From: Acidovorax sp.
GTDB lineage: Bacteria; Pseudomonadota; Gammaproteobacteria; Burkholderiales; Burkholderiaceae_C
Reading direction: 5' to 3'
DNA: 64,000 bases
Assembly (NCBI RefSeq): GCF_021287135.1
Contig: NZ_JAJTBB010000089.1
Location: 56,094 to 120,093 of the forward strand
Both the position numbers and the translations under genes were made by a program. Positions 40,143 through 50,253 of this stretch are shown here, piece by piece. The notes below the pieces were generated by a model. That model was not told the origin of the DNA. It saw only the letters and a list, made by a program, of their open reading frames with translations, and did no database searches. Numbering within the stretch: the stretch's first letter is position 1; every line of letters begins with the position of its first letter.

Positions 40143-43100
40143 TCAAGCATCCACCATTGACAGCGCGGACTCCATGTCCACCGCCACGATGCGCGAGACG
40201 CCCTGCTCCTGCATGGTCACGCCGATCAGTTGCTCGGCCATTTCCATGGCGATCTTGTTGTGGCTGATGAACAAAAATTGCGTGCCCTTGGACATGCTGG
40301 ACACCAGCTTGGCATAGCGCTCGGTGTTGGCGTCGTCCAGCGGCGCGTCCACCTCGTCCAGCAGGCAGAACGGCGCGGGGTTGAGCTGGAAGATGGCGAA
40401 CACCAGCGCGATGGCCGTGAGCGCCTTTTCGCCGCCCGACAGCAGGTGGATGGTCTGGTTCTTCTTGCCGGGCGGCTGGGCCATGACCTGCACGCCGGAA
40501 TCGAGGATTTCGTCGCCGGTGATGATCAGCTTGGCCTGGCCGCCGCCGAACAGTTCGGGGAACATGCGGCCAAAGTGCGCGTTCACGGTGTCGAAGGTGC
40601 CCGAGAGCAGCTGGCGGGTTTCGCCGTCGATCTTGCGGATCGCGTCTTCCAGCGTGTTCATGGCCTCGGTCAGGTCGGCGGTCTGCGCATCCAGGAAGAC
40701 CTTGCGCTCGCGCGCCAGGTTCAGCTCGTCCAGCGCGGCCAGGTTGACGGCGCCCAGCGCAGCGATCTCGCGGTGCAGGCGGTCGATCTCGCCCTGCAGG
40801 CCCTGCACGCGCACATTGCCTTCGGCGATGGAGCGGGCCACGGCCTCCAGTTCGGCCTGGGCGTCGGCCAGCAAGGTGGTGTACTGCTCCAGGCCCAGGC
40901 GCGCGGCCTGCTCCTTGAGCTGGAATTCGGTGATGCGCTGGCGCAGCGGGTCCAGCGCGCGTTCCAGCTGCATGCGGCGCTCGTCGCTGGCGCGCAGCTT
41001 GGTGGTCAGGTCGTCGTACTCGCTGCGCTGCGCGGCCAGCTGCTTTTCGCGCTCCATCTTCACGTCCAGCGCCTGCTGCAGGCCGCCCTGGGCGGCCGCG
41101 TCCGACAGGCGCGCCAGCTCGTCGCGGGCGCGCTGCTGCTCGTCGGCGAGCGCGACGGCCTGCTGCGTGGCCGTTTCGATGGATCGGTTGAGCTCGGCCC
41201 GGCGCGCCTCCAGGCTGCGCTGGGAGAACGTGGCTTCCTGCACCTGGCGCTCCAGCGTGCGCTGCTGCTCGCGGCAGGCGGCCAGGCGGCGCTCGGCCTC
41301 GATCACGCGGTCGCCCAGGCTGGCTTCGCGCTCCTGGCTTTCGGCCAGCTGCATGTCCAGCTCTTCAAACCGCGCCTCGGCGGCGACGCGGCGCTCCTGC
41401 AGGTCGCCCAGTTGCGCTTCCACTTCGGCCAGGTCGCCATCGATCTGCTGGCTGCGGGCGCGGGTCTGCTCGGCCAGCTGGGACAGGCGCAGCGTCTCCA
41501 CCTGCAGCTCGTGCGCCCGGCTCTGCGCCTCGGAGGCTTCGCGCCGCGCCGCAACCAGGCGCTGCGAGGCATCGGCGTAGGCCGCCTCGGCGCGCACCAG
41601 GGCCGTGCGGGACTCCTCGGCGATCAAGGCCTGGGCGCGCAGTTCCTTTTCGAGGTTCTCGATCTCCTGCGCCCGGGCGAGCAGCCCGGACTGTTCAGAA
41701 TCCTGCGCATAGAAGGACACGCTGTGCGCGCTGACGGCGTGGCCGGACGGCACGAAGATCACCTCGCCCGGCTGCAGCGTGGCGCGGCGGGCCAGCGCCT
41801 CGTCCAGCGTGGGGGCGGTGGTGCAGCCTTGCAGCCAGTCGCACAGCACGGCGCGCAGCCCGGCGTCGTGCAGCCGCAGCAGGTCGGACAGCCGGGGCTG
41901 CGCGGACGGCGGCTCGGCCTGGCCCGCGGCGGGCGGGCTGTAGAAGGCCAGGCGCGCGGGCGGTGCGTCCGTGCCGCCGGAGCCCAGGAAGCCGCGCACC
42001 ATCTCCAGGCGCCCGACCTCCAGAGCGCCCAGCCGCTCGCGCAGCGCGGCCTCCAGGGCGTTTTCCCAGCCGGGCTCAATGTGGATGCGGCTCCACAGGC
42101 CCTGCAGGCCCTCCAGCCCGTGCTTGGCCAGCCAGGGGCGCAGCTTGCCGTCGGTCTTGACCTTTTCCTGCAGCGCCTTGAGCGCCTCCAGCCGCGCCGA
42201 GAGGTCGGCCTGGCGGGCGCTTTCGCTGTTCACGGCCTGCTGGCGCGCGCGGCGGTCGTCGTCCAGCTGGGGCACGGCCTCCTGCAGCTCCTGCAGGCGG
42301 GCCTCGGTGGTCTCGGCAATTTCCTGGGCGGCGTCGAGCTGCTCGCGCAGGTTGTCCAGGCGGGCCTCGTCCGGCGCCGCCAGGGCATTGCGGTCGGTGC
42401 GCAGGCGCTCAAAGCGCGCGTCCAGCTGGCGGCTTTGTTCGTCGATGCTGCGCTGCTCGGCGGCCAGCACGCCGATCTGCTGCTGCACCTGCACCACGCT
42501 GGCGCGCTGCTCGCTGGCGCGGCTTTGCGCCTGGCGCAGGGCGTCCTCCAGGTCGGGCAGCTGCATCGCCTGCTCTTCCATCTGCGCGGCCAGCAACTCG
42601 GCACGCTCTTCGGCGTCCACGCCCGCGCCGGCCAGGTTCTCCAGCTCGATGTCGGCCTCTTCCTTGCGGGCCTGCCACTGGGCGATCTGCTCGGCCAGCG
42701 TCACCAGGCGCTGCTCCACACGCTGGCGGCCTTCCACCACGTAGCGGATCTCGGCCTCCAGCTTGCCGACCTCGGCCGTGGCCTCGTAGAGCTTGCCCTG
42801 GGCCTGGTTGACCTGGTCGCCAGCCGCGTAGTGGGCTTGGCGGATGGTCTCCAGGTCGGATTCGACGGCGCGCAGGTCGGCCATGCGCGATTCCAGGTCG
42901 TTCACGGCCTGCAGGCCGTCCAGCCGCACCTTGGCCTGGTCGGCCTCGGCGTCGGCGCGCTTGAGGAACCACAGCTGGTGCTGCTTGAGGGTCGCGTCGG
43001 CCTGCAGGGTGTTGTAGCGGGCGGCCACCTCGGCCTGCTTTTCCAGCTTTTCGAGGTTGGCGTTCAGCTCGCGCAGGATGTCTTCCACGCGGGTGAGGTT

Positions 43101-43667
43101 CTCGCGCGTATCCGACAGGCGGTTTTCCGTCTCGCGGCGGCGCTCTTTGTACTTGGAGACGCCGGCCGCCTCCTCCAGGAACAGGCGCAGTTCCTCAGGG
43201 CGGCTTTCGATGATGCGGCTGATGGTGCCCTGCCCGATGATGGCGTAGGCCCGCGGCCCCAGGCCCGTGCCCAGGAACACGTCCTGCACGTCGCGCCGGC
43301 GCACCGGCTGGTTGTTCAGAAAGTAGCTGCTCGTGCCGTCGCGCGTGAGCACGCGGCGCACTGCGATCTCGGCAAACTGGCTCCACTGGCCGCCGGCGCG
43401 GTGGTCGGAGTTGTCGAACACCAGCTCCACGCTGGCGCGGCTGGCCTGCTTGCGGGTGGTGGTGCCGCTGAAGATCACGTCCTGCATCGACTCGCCGCGC
43501 AGCTCGCTGGCCTTGCTCTCGCCCAGCACCCAGCGCACGGCGTCCATGATGTTGGACTTGCCGCAGCCGTTGGGGCCCACCACCCCCACCAGCTGGCCGG
43601 GCAGCATGAAATTGGTGGGCTCAGCGAACGACTTGAAGCCGGAAAGCTTGATGGAGGTAAGACGCAC
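40143..43667 (-). CDS. smc: Chromosome segregation protein SMC
   Basis: An 1174-residue SMC ATPase that organises and segregates the chromosome with ScpA and ScpB. The N-terminal head carries FKSFAEPTNF and the Walker A VGPNGCGKSN; the C-terminal head carries the signature LLSGGEKALTAIALVFAIF and Walker B FCLLDEVDAPLDD. Two long coiled coils (about 170-500 and 670-1010) flank a hinge near 510-660. Full length fits the family. It is the first gene of a likely smc-zipA-GNAT-ligA-mrcA strand. Confidence 0.96.
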   Translation of the reverse strand: MRLTSIKLSGFKSFAEPTNFMLPGQLVGVVGPNGCGKSNIMDAVRWVLGESKASELRGESMQDVIFSGTTTRKQASRASVELVFDNSDHRAGGQWSQFAEIAVRRVLTRDGTSSYFLNNQPVRRRDVQDVFLGTGLGPRAYAIIGQGTISRIIESRPEELRLFLEEAAGVSKYKERRRETENRLSDTRENLTRVEDILRELNANLEKLEKQAEVAARYNTLQADATLKQHQLWFLKRADAEADQAKVRLDGLQAVNDLESRMADLRAVESDLETIRQAHYAAGDQVNQAQGKLYEATAEVGKLEAEIRYVVEGRQRVEQRLVTLAEQIAQWQARKEEADIELENLAGAGVDAEERAELLAAQMEEQAMQLPDLEDALRQAQSRASEQRASVVQVQQQIGVLAAEQRSIDEQSRQLDARFERLRTDRNALAAPDEARLDNLREQLDAAQEIAETTEARLQELQEAVPQLDDDRRARQQAVNSESARQADLSARLEALKALQEKVKTDGKLRPWLAKHGLEGLQGLWSRIHIEPGWENALEAALRERLGALEVGRLEMVRGFLGSGGTDAPPARLAFYSPPAAGQAEPPSAQPRLSDLLRLHDAGLRAVLCDWLQGCTTAPTLDEALARRATLQPGEVIFVPSGHAVSAHSVSFYAQDSEQSGLLARAQEIENLEKELRAQALIAEESRTALVRAEAAYADASQRLVAARREASEAQSRAHELQVETLRLSQLAEQTRARSQQIDGDLAEVEAQLGDLQERRVAAEARFEELDMQLAESQEREASLGDRVIEAERRLAACREQQRTLERQVQEATFSQRSLEARRAELNRSIETATQQAVALADEQQRARDELARLSDAAAQGGLQQALDVKMEREKQLAAQRSEYDDLTTKLRASDERRMQLERALDPLRQRITEFQLKEQAARLGLEQYTTLLADAQAELEAVARSIAEGNVRVQGLQGEIDRLHREIAALGAVNLAALDELNLARERKVFLDAQTADLTEAMNTLEDAIRKIDGETRQLLSGTFDTVNAHFGRMFPELFGGGQAKLIITGDEILDSGVQVMAQPPGKKNQTIHLLSGGEKALTAIALVFAIFQLNPAPFCLLDEVDAPLDDANTERYAKLVSSMSKGTQFLFISHNKIAMEMAEQLIGVTMQEQGVSRIVAVDMESALSMVDA

Positions 43668-43841
43668 GGGTCAGAAAGCGGGCAAAGAAGGCGTGACAGA
43701 CAGGACAGGCGGTGGCGCCGGGTGGCCGCTCCATAGGGAAACCCGCTGGCGGCAAGGCCGGAATGATACCGCGCCACCCTGCCCTCACCTGCTGCAAATG
43801 GTTTGCGCGGAGTGCTGTGGCACCAAGTTTGCCGCACTAGA

Positions 43842-43895
43842 GATAAAAATAGGCTGAAACGCCCGTTCAGCAAGCGGTAGCAGCTATTAATTTTG
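43842..43895 (-). repeat. Dispersed repeat (family A), copy 9
   Basis: The reverse-orientation copy is GATAAAAATAGGCTGAAACG to GTAGCAGCTATTAATTTTG. It lies about 175 bp upstream of smc. Confidence 0.65.
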
Positions 43896-44012
43896 CAGTG
43901 CACCGAAGGACCCGCTCGCCCCGATACTGGCGCGCCCCACACCAGTGCACCCGTGGAACTGGCTCCGCCAGGCCACAGGGTGCGTCCCCCCTGGAGGCTG
44001 AGGGCCGCGGCT

Positions 44013-44098
44013 CCAAGCCTGCCTGCGCAGGCTTGGACGTGCCCGAAGAGCCGCCGACTCTGGCGGCGGTGCCGAGGCGCGCAGCGCCTCAGGGGGGG
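44013..44098. repeat. Cluster of three GC-rich hairpins
   Basis: CCAAGCCTGC-CTGC-GCAGGCTTGG (44013-44036, 10-bp stem), GCCGCC-GACTCT-GGCGGC (~44051-44068) and GAGGCGC-GCA-GCGCCTC (~44074-44090) follow each other, ending in a G-run next to the stop codon of the GGDEF-EAL gene. On the minus strand this reads CCCCCCCTGAGGCGC..., like the elements at 5812 and 19411. Confidence 0.6.
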
Positions 44099-47000
44099 CT
44101 ACCGATTCGTCCGGCGCACCTGCGCCTCGAATTCAGCCGCCGGCACGGGCGGGCTGAACAGGTATCCCTGCCAGGCATGGCAGTGGTGGCGTGCCAGGAA
44201 CTCGCGCTGGGCCTCGGTTTCCACGCCTTCGGCAATCACGCGCAGGCCCAGGCTGGTGCCCAGCGCGACCACGGTGCGGGCGATGGCGGCGTCGTTGGGG
44301 TCGGTCAGCACGTCGCGCACGAAGCTTTGATCGATCTTGAGCTGGTCCAGCGGCAGGCGCTTGAGGTACGCCAGGGACGAATACCCCGTGCCGAAATCGT
44401 CCAGCGAGAAGCCCACGCCGTAGCCCTTGAGCTGGCCCATCTTGTCGATGGTGTCCTCCACGTCCTGCAGCAGCAGGCCCTCGGTCATCTCCAGCTTGAG
44501 CTGGCGCCCGTCCGCGCCCGAGCTGGCCAGGGCGGCCAGGACCTGGGGAACGAAGCCGTTCTGGTGAAACTGCCGCGGGCTCACATTGACCGCCAGGCTC
44601 AGCCCCGCCAGCTCCGGCGACGCAGCCCAGCGCGCCAGTTGCACGCAGGCGGCCTGCAGCACCCACTCGCCCAGGGGCAGGATGAGGCCGGTTTCCTCCG
44701 CCAGGGGGATGAACTGCGCGGGCGAGACAAACCCGTTGCGCGGGTGGCGCCAGCGCAGCAGGGCCTCGGCGCCGGTGATGCGGCCGCGGTCGATCTGCGG
44801 CTGGTAGTACAGCTCGAACTGGCCCTGGGCCAGGCCGGCGCGCATGTCCAGCTCCAGCGCGGCCCGGGCGCTGACGGCGGCCTGCATCTGCGGGTCGTAG
44901 AAGCGCAGCGTGTCCCGCCCCGCGTTCTTGGCCTGGTACAGCGCCAGGTCGGCCCGCTTGAGCAGCTCGTCCACCGTCTCGCGCATGCCGCTGAAGATGG
45001 TGATGCCCATGCTGATGGAGCTGTGGTACTCGCCGCCCGCCAGCCGGTACGGTTCGCGCAGCACCGACAGGATGCGCTGGCCCACCTCCTCGCTGCGCGC
45101 AGCGGCTTCTTCGGGGTTGTCGCCCAGCGCCTCCAGCACCACCACGAACTCGTCGCCGCCCTGGCGGGCCACCGTGTCGTCCTCGTGCAGGCAGCTGCGC
45201 AGCCGGTGCGCCACCTCCTGCAGCAGGCTGTCGCCGCTGTCGTGCCCGCGGGTTTCGTTCAGGGTCTTGAAGTTGTCCAGGTCCAGCAGCAGCAGCGCGC
45301 CGCTGCGCTGGTGGCGGGCGCTGGTGGCCAGGGCCTGCTGCAGCCGGTCCATCAGCAGGCGCCGGTTGGGCAGGCGGGTGAGCGGGTCGTAGTAGGCCAG
45401 GTGGTTGATCTCCTCCTCGGCCGCCTTGCGCTCGCTCAGGTCCTGCATGGTCACCAGGTGCCCGCCCTCCACCTGCACGCCGGAGACCTCCACCGGCCGC
45501 ATCTGGCCGTCCTGGCAGCGGATCAGGTACTCGCCGCTGGGCACCACGCCGTTGCGGGCCTGCGCCCGCGCCAGCGCATCGCGCCAGCTCTGGCGGGCGG
45601 CGGCGCGGCGCTGGGGGTCGGGAAACGCCCGCTCCCACCAGGTCTCCACGTCGGGCACCTCGGCTTCGGTATAGCCGCAGATTTCCACATAGCGCTGGTT
45701 GCGAAAGGCGATGCGCCCGTCGGGCTCCACCAGGCACAGCCCCATGGGCAGCCGCTCCAGGATGCCGCGCAGGCGGTGCTCGTTGCTGCGCAAGGTCTCT
45801 TCCATGCGCTTGCGCGAGGTGATGTCCTGCACCACCGCGATGTGGCGCTCGGGCGCCGCCCCGGGCAGCCACAGCGGCGAGACGGTGATGTCGCCCCAGA
45901 CAACCTGCCCGTCCTTGCGCAGCAGACGCTGCTCCAGGCGGTATTGCGGCACCTCCCCGGTCTTCAGCCGCTCCAGCTGCGCCAGGTCGTGCGGCAGGTC
46001 TGCGGGGTGGACGATGTCGTGGAACGAGCTGCCCAGCAGGTCGCGCGGGCGGGCATAGCCCAGGATGTCGGCATAGCGCTGGTTCACGCGCACATAGCGG
46101 CCGGTGTCGGTGTCCACCTGCGCCACGCCCACGGTGGCCTGGTTGAACAGCGCGCGGAACCGCTCCTCGCTGTCGCGCCGCGCTTCTTCGGAGGCCTGGG
46201 CCCGTGCCAGCGCCAGGGTGCGCTGGCGGGACAGCAGCCCCACGGTGGAAGCCAGCAGCAGCGACACCAGCGCCCCGGCCAGCCCGGCCAGCCACGGCAG
46301 GCGGGATTCCGCCGGGGTGAGGAACGTGCGCGTGGGGTAGAACGTGAAGCGCCAGCGCCGGTCGTGCACCACCACGTCGCGCACCACGGGCTGGGCGCCC
46401 GGCAGCGCGGGGGCCGTGAGCTCCAGCAGCGGCAGCGCGGCGCTCTGGCCCGGGTCGGTGCGCACGGGGCCCAGGTCGGACATGGCCACGGCAATGCCTT
46501 CAAGCAGGCCCTGCTGGCCCAGCCCCTGCACCAGGTCGTACACGCGAAGCGTGGACGCCACCGCGCCCAGAAAACGCAGCTCGGCCGTGCCGGCCGTCGG
46601 GTCGAACACCGGCACGCGGATCACGATGCCGGCCCGGTGCTCGGTCTCCTGCAGCAGCTCGAACGGCGCGGACACGACCGTCTGGCCACTGTCGCGGCTG
46701 TAGCGCATGGCTGCCAGATTGGCCGGCTGGGCACTGATGTCCAGGCCCAGGATGCCCTCGTTGCCCACCATGGGCCACAGGTACTCGGCCACAAAATACT
46801 CCGCCCGCTCGCCGGGCGGGTGGATGTGGAAATCCGGGAGGCCCCGCGGAGACAGCGACGTGTCCGCCCGCACCCGCGCCTCGTAGGCCGCGCGCTCGCT
46901 GCCCGGCACCCAGCGGGTGAACGAGAGGTTGCGCACGCCGGGGTAGCGCTGGCCCACCTCCATCTCGCTGGCGGCGCGCTCGAAGTCCAGCCGCGACAGG

Positions 47001-47338
47001 TGCGGGTTGGCGGTGAACAGGCCGCGCAGCGCATTCACCACCTCGGTGTGGCCCGCCAGCCGCTGGCGCAGCGCTTCCGTGAACGCCCGGGTTTCCTGGG
47101 TGAAGCGGGCCTTTTCGATCTCTGCCGTGGCCTGTGCCTGGTGCCAGCCCAGCAATCCGCTCAGCACCAGCCCGGACACGGCCACGGCCACGCCCGACAC
47201 CCAGTGCCGGTACCGGCCCGGGGGTCGCACCGGGTCCGCCGCAGAAGAGAAAGTGCTCGGAGTGTTCAGGGGAGAAACCTTGCGTCGCCGCCCCGGCGGC
47301 CACCCGGCCGCACGGGAAAGAGCGCAGGATACCGGCAA
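44099..47338 (-). CDS. Membrane CHASE-PAS-PAS-GGDEF-EAL cyclic-di-GMP protein
   Basis: A protein of about 1079 residues. Two membrane helices (about 48-66 and 345-368) enclose a CHASE sensor; two PAS domains (about 385-510 and 515-640) follow. The GGDEF signature is intact (RQGGDEFVVV) but the RxxD inhibitory site is replaced by HEDD. The EAL domain has GAEALLRW, NVSPRQF, LEMTEGLL, DDFGTGYSSL and AEGVET, so it should be active. It is very similar in plan to the sensor at 7893-10679. The start is uncertain: 47338 is a TTG, and no ATG precedes the first helix. Confidence 0.85.
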   Translation of the reverse strand: MPVSCALSRAAGWPPGRRRKVSPLNTPSTFSSAADPVRPPGRYRHWVSGVAVAVSGLVLSGLLGWHQAQATAEIEKARFTQETRAFTEALRQRLAGHTEVVNALRGLFTANPHLSRLDFERAASEMEVGQRYPGVRNLSFTRWVPGSERAAYEARVRADTSLSPRGLPDFHIHPPGERAEYFVAEYLWPMVGNEGILGLDISAQPANLAAMRYSRDSGQTVVSAPFELLQETEHRAGIVIRVPVFDPTAGTAELRFLGAVASTLRVYDLVQGLGQQGLLEGIAVAMSDLGPVRTDPGQSAALPLLELTAPALPGAQPVVRDVVVHDRRWRFTFYPTRTFLTPAESRLPWLAGLAGALVSLLLASTVGLLSRQRTLALARAQASEEARRDSEERFRALFNQATVGVAQVDTDTGRYVRVNQRYADILGYARPRDLLGSSFHDIVHPADLPHDLAQLERLKTGEVPQYRLEQRLLRKDGQVVWGDITVSPLWLPGAAPERHIAVVQDITSRKRMEETLRSNEHRLRGILERLPMGLCLVEPDGRIAFRNQRYVEICGYTEAEVPDVETWWERAFPDPQRRAAARQSWRDALARAQARNGVVPSGEYLIRCQDGQMRPVEVSGVQVEGGHLVTMQDLSERKAAEEEINHLAYYDPLTRLPNRRLLMDRLQQALATSARHQRSGALLLLDLDNFKTLNETRGHDSGDSLLQEVAHRLRSCLHEDDTVARQGGDEFVVVLEALGDNPEEAAARSEEVGQRILSVLREPYRLAGGEYHSSISMGITIFSGMRETVDELLKRADLALYQAKNAGRDTLRFYDPQMQAAVSARAALELDMRAGLAQGQFELYYQPQIDRGRITGAEALLRWRHPRNGFVSPAQFIPLAEETGLILPLGEWVLQAACVQLARWAASPELAGLSLAVNVSPRQFHQNGFVPQVLAALASSGADGRQLKLEMTEGLLLQDVEDTIDKMGQLKGYGVGFSLDDFGTGYSSLAYLKRLPLDQLKIDQSFVRDVLTDPNDAAIARTVVALGTSLGLRVIAEGVETEAQREFLARHHCHAWQGYLFSPPVPAAEFEAQVRRTNR

Positions 47339-47459
47339 TCCACAGTTGCCTGGATCAACAAACGGTTACGAAGGCTCTTTTTGCTAAAAAATGCCGATCG
47401 CGCAACATTACCGGGCGGTGCAAGCTATGAAATGAAGAGCGCATTTTGTAACTTATCAG

Positions 47460-48938
47460 TCACAAATGAGGCCTCTCCGACTGCGTGGCCGCGACGGCGT
47501 AGGGCGTGAAGAGGCTGCGGTTTTCGTCCACGGCCAGCGCCCGGCCGATGGGGGGGAACGCCCGCTGCGGGCAGTCGCCGCGCTCGCAGACCTTGCAGCC
47601 CATGCCGATGGGCACGGCCGCGGCAGGGTTGGCCAGGTCCAGCCCCCGGGCGTACACCAGCTGCGGCGCGTGGCGGATGTCGCAGCCCAGCGCCACCGAA
47701 AACTCCTTGCCCGGGGCGCCCCAGGCCCCCGCGCGGCGGGAGACGGTGCGCGCAATCCACAGGTAGGTGCGCCCGTCGGGCATGCGCGCCACCTGCGGCA
47801 CCGTGCGGCCGGGCTGGGCAAACGCCTCGTACACGTTCCACAGCGGGCAGGTGCCGCCCACCTTGCTGAAGTGAAAGTGCGTGGCCGACTGCCGCTTGCT
47901 GATGTTGCCCGCCCGGTCCACGCGGATGAAGAAGAACGGCACGCCGCGCGCGCTGGGCCGCTGCAGGGTGGACAGCCGGTGGCACACCGTCTCAAAACCC
48001 ACGCCGAACTGGCGGCACAGCCGGTCGATGTCGTAGTGCGCGGCCTCGGCGGCGTGCAGGAACGCGGTGTAGGGCAACACCAGCGCCCCCGCGAAATACT
48101 GGGCCAGGCCAATGCGCGCCAGCGCCCGCGCCTGGTCGCTGGACAGGCCCGCGCCTTCGGCCAGGCGGGCCAGCTCCGCGCCCTGCTCCAGGAACGCCAG
48201 CTGCGTGGCCATCTGAAAGGCCCGCTGCCCGCGCGACAGGCCCGCCGCCAGCTGCAGCACGCGGGTGTCGGCGTGGAACACGCGCTGCGCGCCGCCGGGC
48301 AGCTCCGCCCCGTCGGCCAGGCGCACGCCATGGGCGGCCTCCAGCCGCCGCGCCAGGCACTCGTCCGCACGGCCGGGCTGCAGCGCCCAGTCGCTTGCGC
48401 AGCGTTCGGCCGCGTCGTCCAGCGTCGCAATATGGTTCTGCCGGGCAAAGAAGAAGTCGCGCACTTCCTCGTAGGCCATGGGCGCCGGGGGCTGCCAGGG
48501 CGCCGCGGCGGCGCTGCGGTCGTCGCCCAGGCCCCACTGTGCGTTTTGCGCGCCCAGGGCCTCCAGGCGCTCCAGCGCCGCACGGCGCCCCTGGTGCAGC
48601 GCCAGCAGCGTGCGGGCCACGGCCGGCATGTGGGCGGCCAGCTCGCGGATCTCGGCCAGCGAAACCCCTTCGCCGCCCGGTCCGGGGGGCGCCTCGGCCA
48701 GCGCTTCGCGCAGCGCGGTGATCAGCCGGGCCTCGTCGTCGTCGGAAAACCGCTGCACGTCCACGCCGAACACGGCGTTGATCTTGAGCAGCACCGGCAC
48801 CGTCAGCGGGCGCTGGTTCTGCTCGATCTGGTTGAGGTAGCTGGCGGACAGGTCCAGCGCGCGCGCCAGGGCCACCTGGGTCATGCCGCGCTCTTCGCGC
48901 AGGCGGCGCAGGCGCACGCCCATGAAGGTTTTTTTCAT
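47460..48938 (-). CDS. XRE / IrrE-like short-chain fatty acid regulator (RamB/ScfR type) of the prp cluster
   Basis: A 492-residue regulator. An N-terminal helix-turn-helix ([35 protein letters not shown]) is followed by a central IrrE/ImmA-like domain and a C-terminal cysteine-rich segment ([18 protein letters not shown]), the plan of RamB/MccR-type ScfR regulators that sense short-chain acyl-CoA and control glyoxylate or methylcitrate genes. The HExxH protease motif of true ImmA is not seen. It is transcribed away from prpC with repeated TTCGCAA boxes between. ATG 48938 is preferred over a 19-residue upstream extension. Confidence 0.85.
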   Translation of the reverse strand: MKKTFMGVRLRRLREERGMTQVALARALDLSASYLNQIEQNQRPLTVPVLLKINAVFGVDVQRFSDDDEARLITALREALAEAPPGPGGEGVSLAEIRELAAHMPAVARTLLALHQGRRAALERLEALGAQNAQWGLGDDRSAAAAPWQPPAPMAYEEVRDFFFARQNHIATLDDAAERCASDWALQPGRADECLARRLEAAHGVRLADGAELPGGAQRVFHADTRVLQLAAGLSRGQRAFQMATQLAFLEQGAELARLAEGAGLSSDQARALARIGLAQYFAGALVLPYTAFLHAAEAAHYDIDRLCRQFGVGFETVCHRLSTLQRPSARGVPFFFIRVDRAGNISKRQSATHFHFSKVGGTCPLWNVYEAFAQPGRTVPQVARMPDGRTYLWIARTVSRRAGAWGAPGKEFSVALGCDIRHAPQLVYARGLDLANPAAAVPIGMGCKVCERGDCPQRAFPPIGRALAVDENRSLFTPYAVAATQSERPHL

Positions 48939-48957
48939 CGTTTGGCGGATTCGGTTA

Positions 48958-49049
48958 TTCGCAAACTTTGCAAAACGCCGCAGCGGCGTTCGCAAATCTT
49001 CGCCATTTCAGGCCTTCTGCAGGACTGCCATTGTGCGTAGATTGCGAAG
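48958..49049. promoter_or_regulatory. Operator cluster between regulator and prpC
   Basis: Box 1 TTCGCAAACTTTGCAAA (48958-48974) contains the perfect palindrome GCAAA-C-TTTGC. Box 2 TTCGCAAATCTTCGCCA (48989-49005) repeats its first half. A third half-site, TTGCGAAG, lies at 49042-49049 in the opposite sense. Between boxes 1 and 2 is the palindrome CGCCGC-A-GCGGCG (48976-48988). The TTTGCAAA-type sequence resembles operators described for RamB. These are the likely binding sites of the adjacent regulator for itself and prpC. Confidence 0.6.
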
Positions 49050-49095
49050 TATGACAAGCCTGAACACCGCCACCATCCCTGCAGGAGACCTTTGC

Positions 49096-50253
49096 ATGAA
49101 CGCCCCCGTCCTGACCCCCGCCTTCCGGCCCAAGAAGTCCGTTGCCCTGTCCGGCGTGACCGCCGGCACCACCGCCCTGTGCACCGTGGGCCGCACCGGC
49201 AACGACCTGCACTACCGCGGCTACGACATCCTGGACATGGCCGAGGTGTGCGAGTTCGAGGAGATTGCGCACCTGCTGGTGCACGGCAAGCTGCCCACCC
49301 ACGCCGAGTTGAGCGCCTACAAGGCCAAGCTGCGCGCCCTGCGCGGCCTGCCGGGCAGCGTGAAGGCGGCGCTGGAACAACTGCCCGCCGCCAGCCACCC
49401 CATGGACGTGATGCGCACCGGCGTCTCGGCCCTGGGCTGCGCGCTGCCCGAGAAGGACGACCACAACCTGCCCGGCAGCAGAGACATCGCCGACCGGCTG
49501 ATGGCCAGCCTGGGCAGCATGCTGCTGTACTGGTACCACTTCAGCAATTCGGGCCGGCGCATCGCGGTGGAGACGCAGGACGACTCCATTGGCGGCCACT
49601 TCCTGCACCTGCTGCACGGCACCCCGCCGCCCGCCAGCTGGGTGCGTGCCATGCACACCTCGCTCAACCTGTACGCCGAGCATGAATTCAACGCCAGCAC
49701 CTTCACTGCCCGCGTGATCGCCGGCACCGGCAGCGACATGTACTCCAGCATTGCCGGCGCCATTGGCGCGCTGCGCGGCCCCAAGCACGGCGGCGCCAAC
49801 GAGGTGGCGTTCGAGATCCAGAAGCGCTACGACAACCCCGCGCAGGCCGAGGACGACATCCGCCGCCGCGTGCAGGCCAAGGAGGTGGTGATCGGCTTCG
49901 GCCACCCGGTGTACACCGTGAGCGACCCGCGCAACGCCATCATCAAGGGCGTGGCCCGGCGCCTGTCGCAAGAGGCCGGATCGACCAAGATGTACGACAT
50001 CGCCGAGCGCCTGGAGTCCGTGATGTGGGAGGAGAAGAAGATGTTCCCCAACCTCGACTGGTTCAGCGCCGTGAGCTACCACATGATGCAGGTGCCCACC
50101 GCCATGTTCACGCCGCTGTTCGTCATGGCCCGCACCAGCGGCTGGGCCGCGCACGTGATCGAGCAGCGCCAGGACAACAAGATCATCCGCCCCAGTGCCC
50201 ACTACACCGGGCCGGAAGACCAGCCCTTTGTACCGATTGCAGAGCGCCGTTGA
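49096..50253 (+). CDS. prpC: 2-methylcitrate synthase PrpC
   Basis: A 385-residue citrate-synthase-family enzyme that condenses propionyl-CoA with oxaloacetate. [20 protein letters not shown], the histidine-bearing GPKHGGANE and [13 protein letters not shown], and [12 protein letters not shown], are the active-site segments; [19 protein letters not shown] at the N-terminus is typical of PrpC rather than housekeeping citrate synthase. AGGAGACC about 7 nt upstream supports ATG 49096. First gene of the methylcitrate cluster, divergent from its regulator; acnD follows after 119 bp of repeat sequence. Confidence 0.95.
   Translation: MNAPVLTPAFRPKKSVALSGVTAGTTALCTVGRTGNDLHYRGYDILDMAEVCEFEEIAHLLVHGKLPTHAELSAYKAKLRALRGLPGSVKAALEQLPAASHPMDVMRTGVSALGCALPEKDDHNLPGSRDIADRLMASLGSMLLYWYHFSNSGRRIAVETQDDSIGGHFLHLLHGTPPPASWVRAMHTSLNLYAEHEFNASTFTARVIAGTGSDMYSSIAGAIGALRGPKHGGANEVAFEIQKRYDNPAQAEDDIRRRVQAKEVVIGFGHPVYTVSDPRNAIIKGVARRLSQEAGSTKMYDIAERLESVMWEEKKMFPNLDWFSAVSYHMMQVPTAMFTPLFVMARTSGWAAHVIEQRQDNKIIRPSAHYTGPEDQPFVPIAERR

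Larger units (their letters stand above)
43668..44098. other. 431-bp region between smc and a GGDEF-EAL gene
   Basis: It holds a dispersed repeat copy (43842-43895) and, at its far end, an array of three strong hairpins (44013-44098). No ORF with a recognisable product was found. It is the upstream region of smc and the downstream region of the GGDEF-EAL gene (both on the minus strand). Confidence 0.5.

Noticed and set aside
40230-43736. A 1168-codon open frame on the strand opposite smc.
   Set aside because: It mirrors smc codon by codon in GC-rich DNA, has biased His/Gln/Gly-rich composition and no recognisable domain. The same applies to long frames opposite the GGDEF-EAL gene (43898-47509) and acnD (50367-53096).
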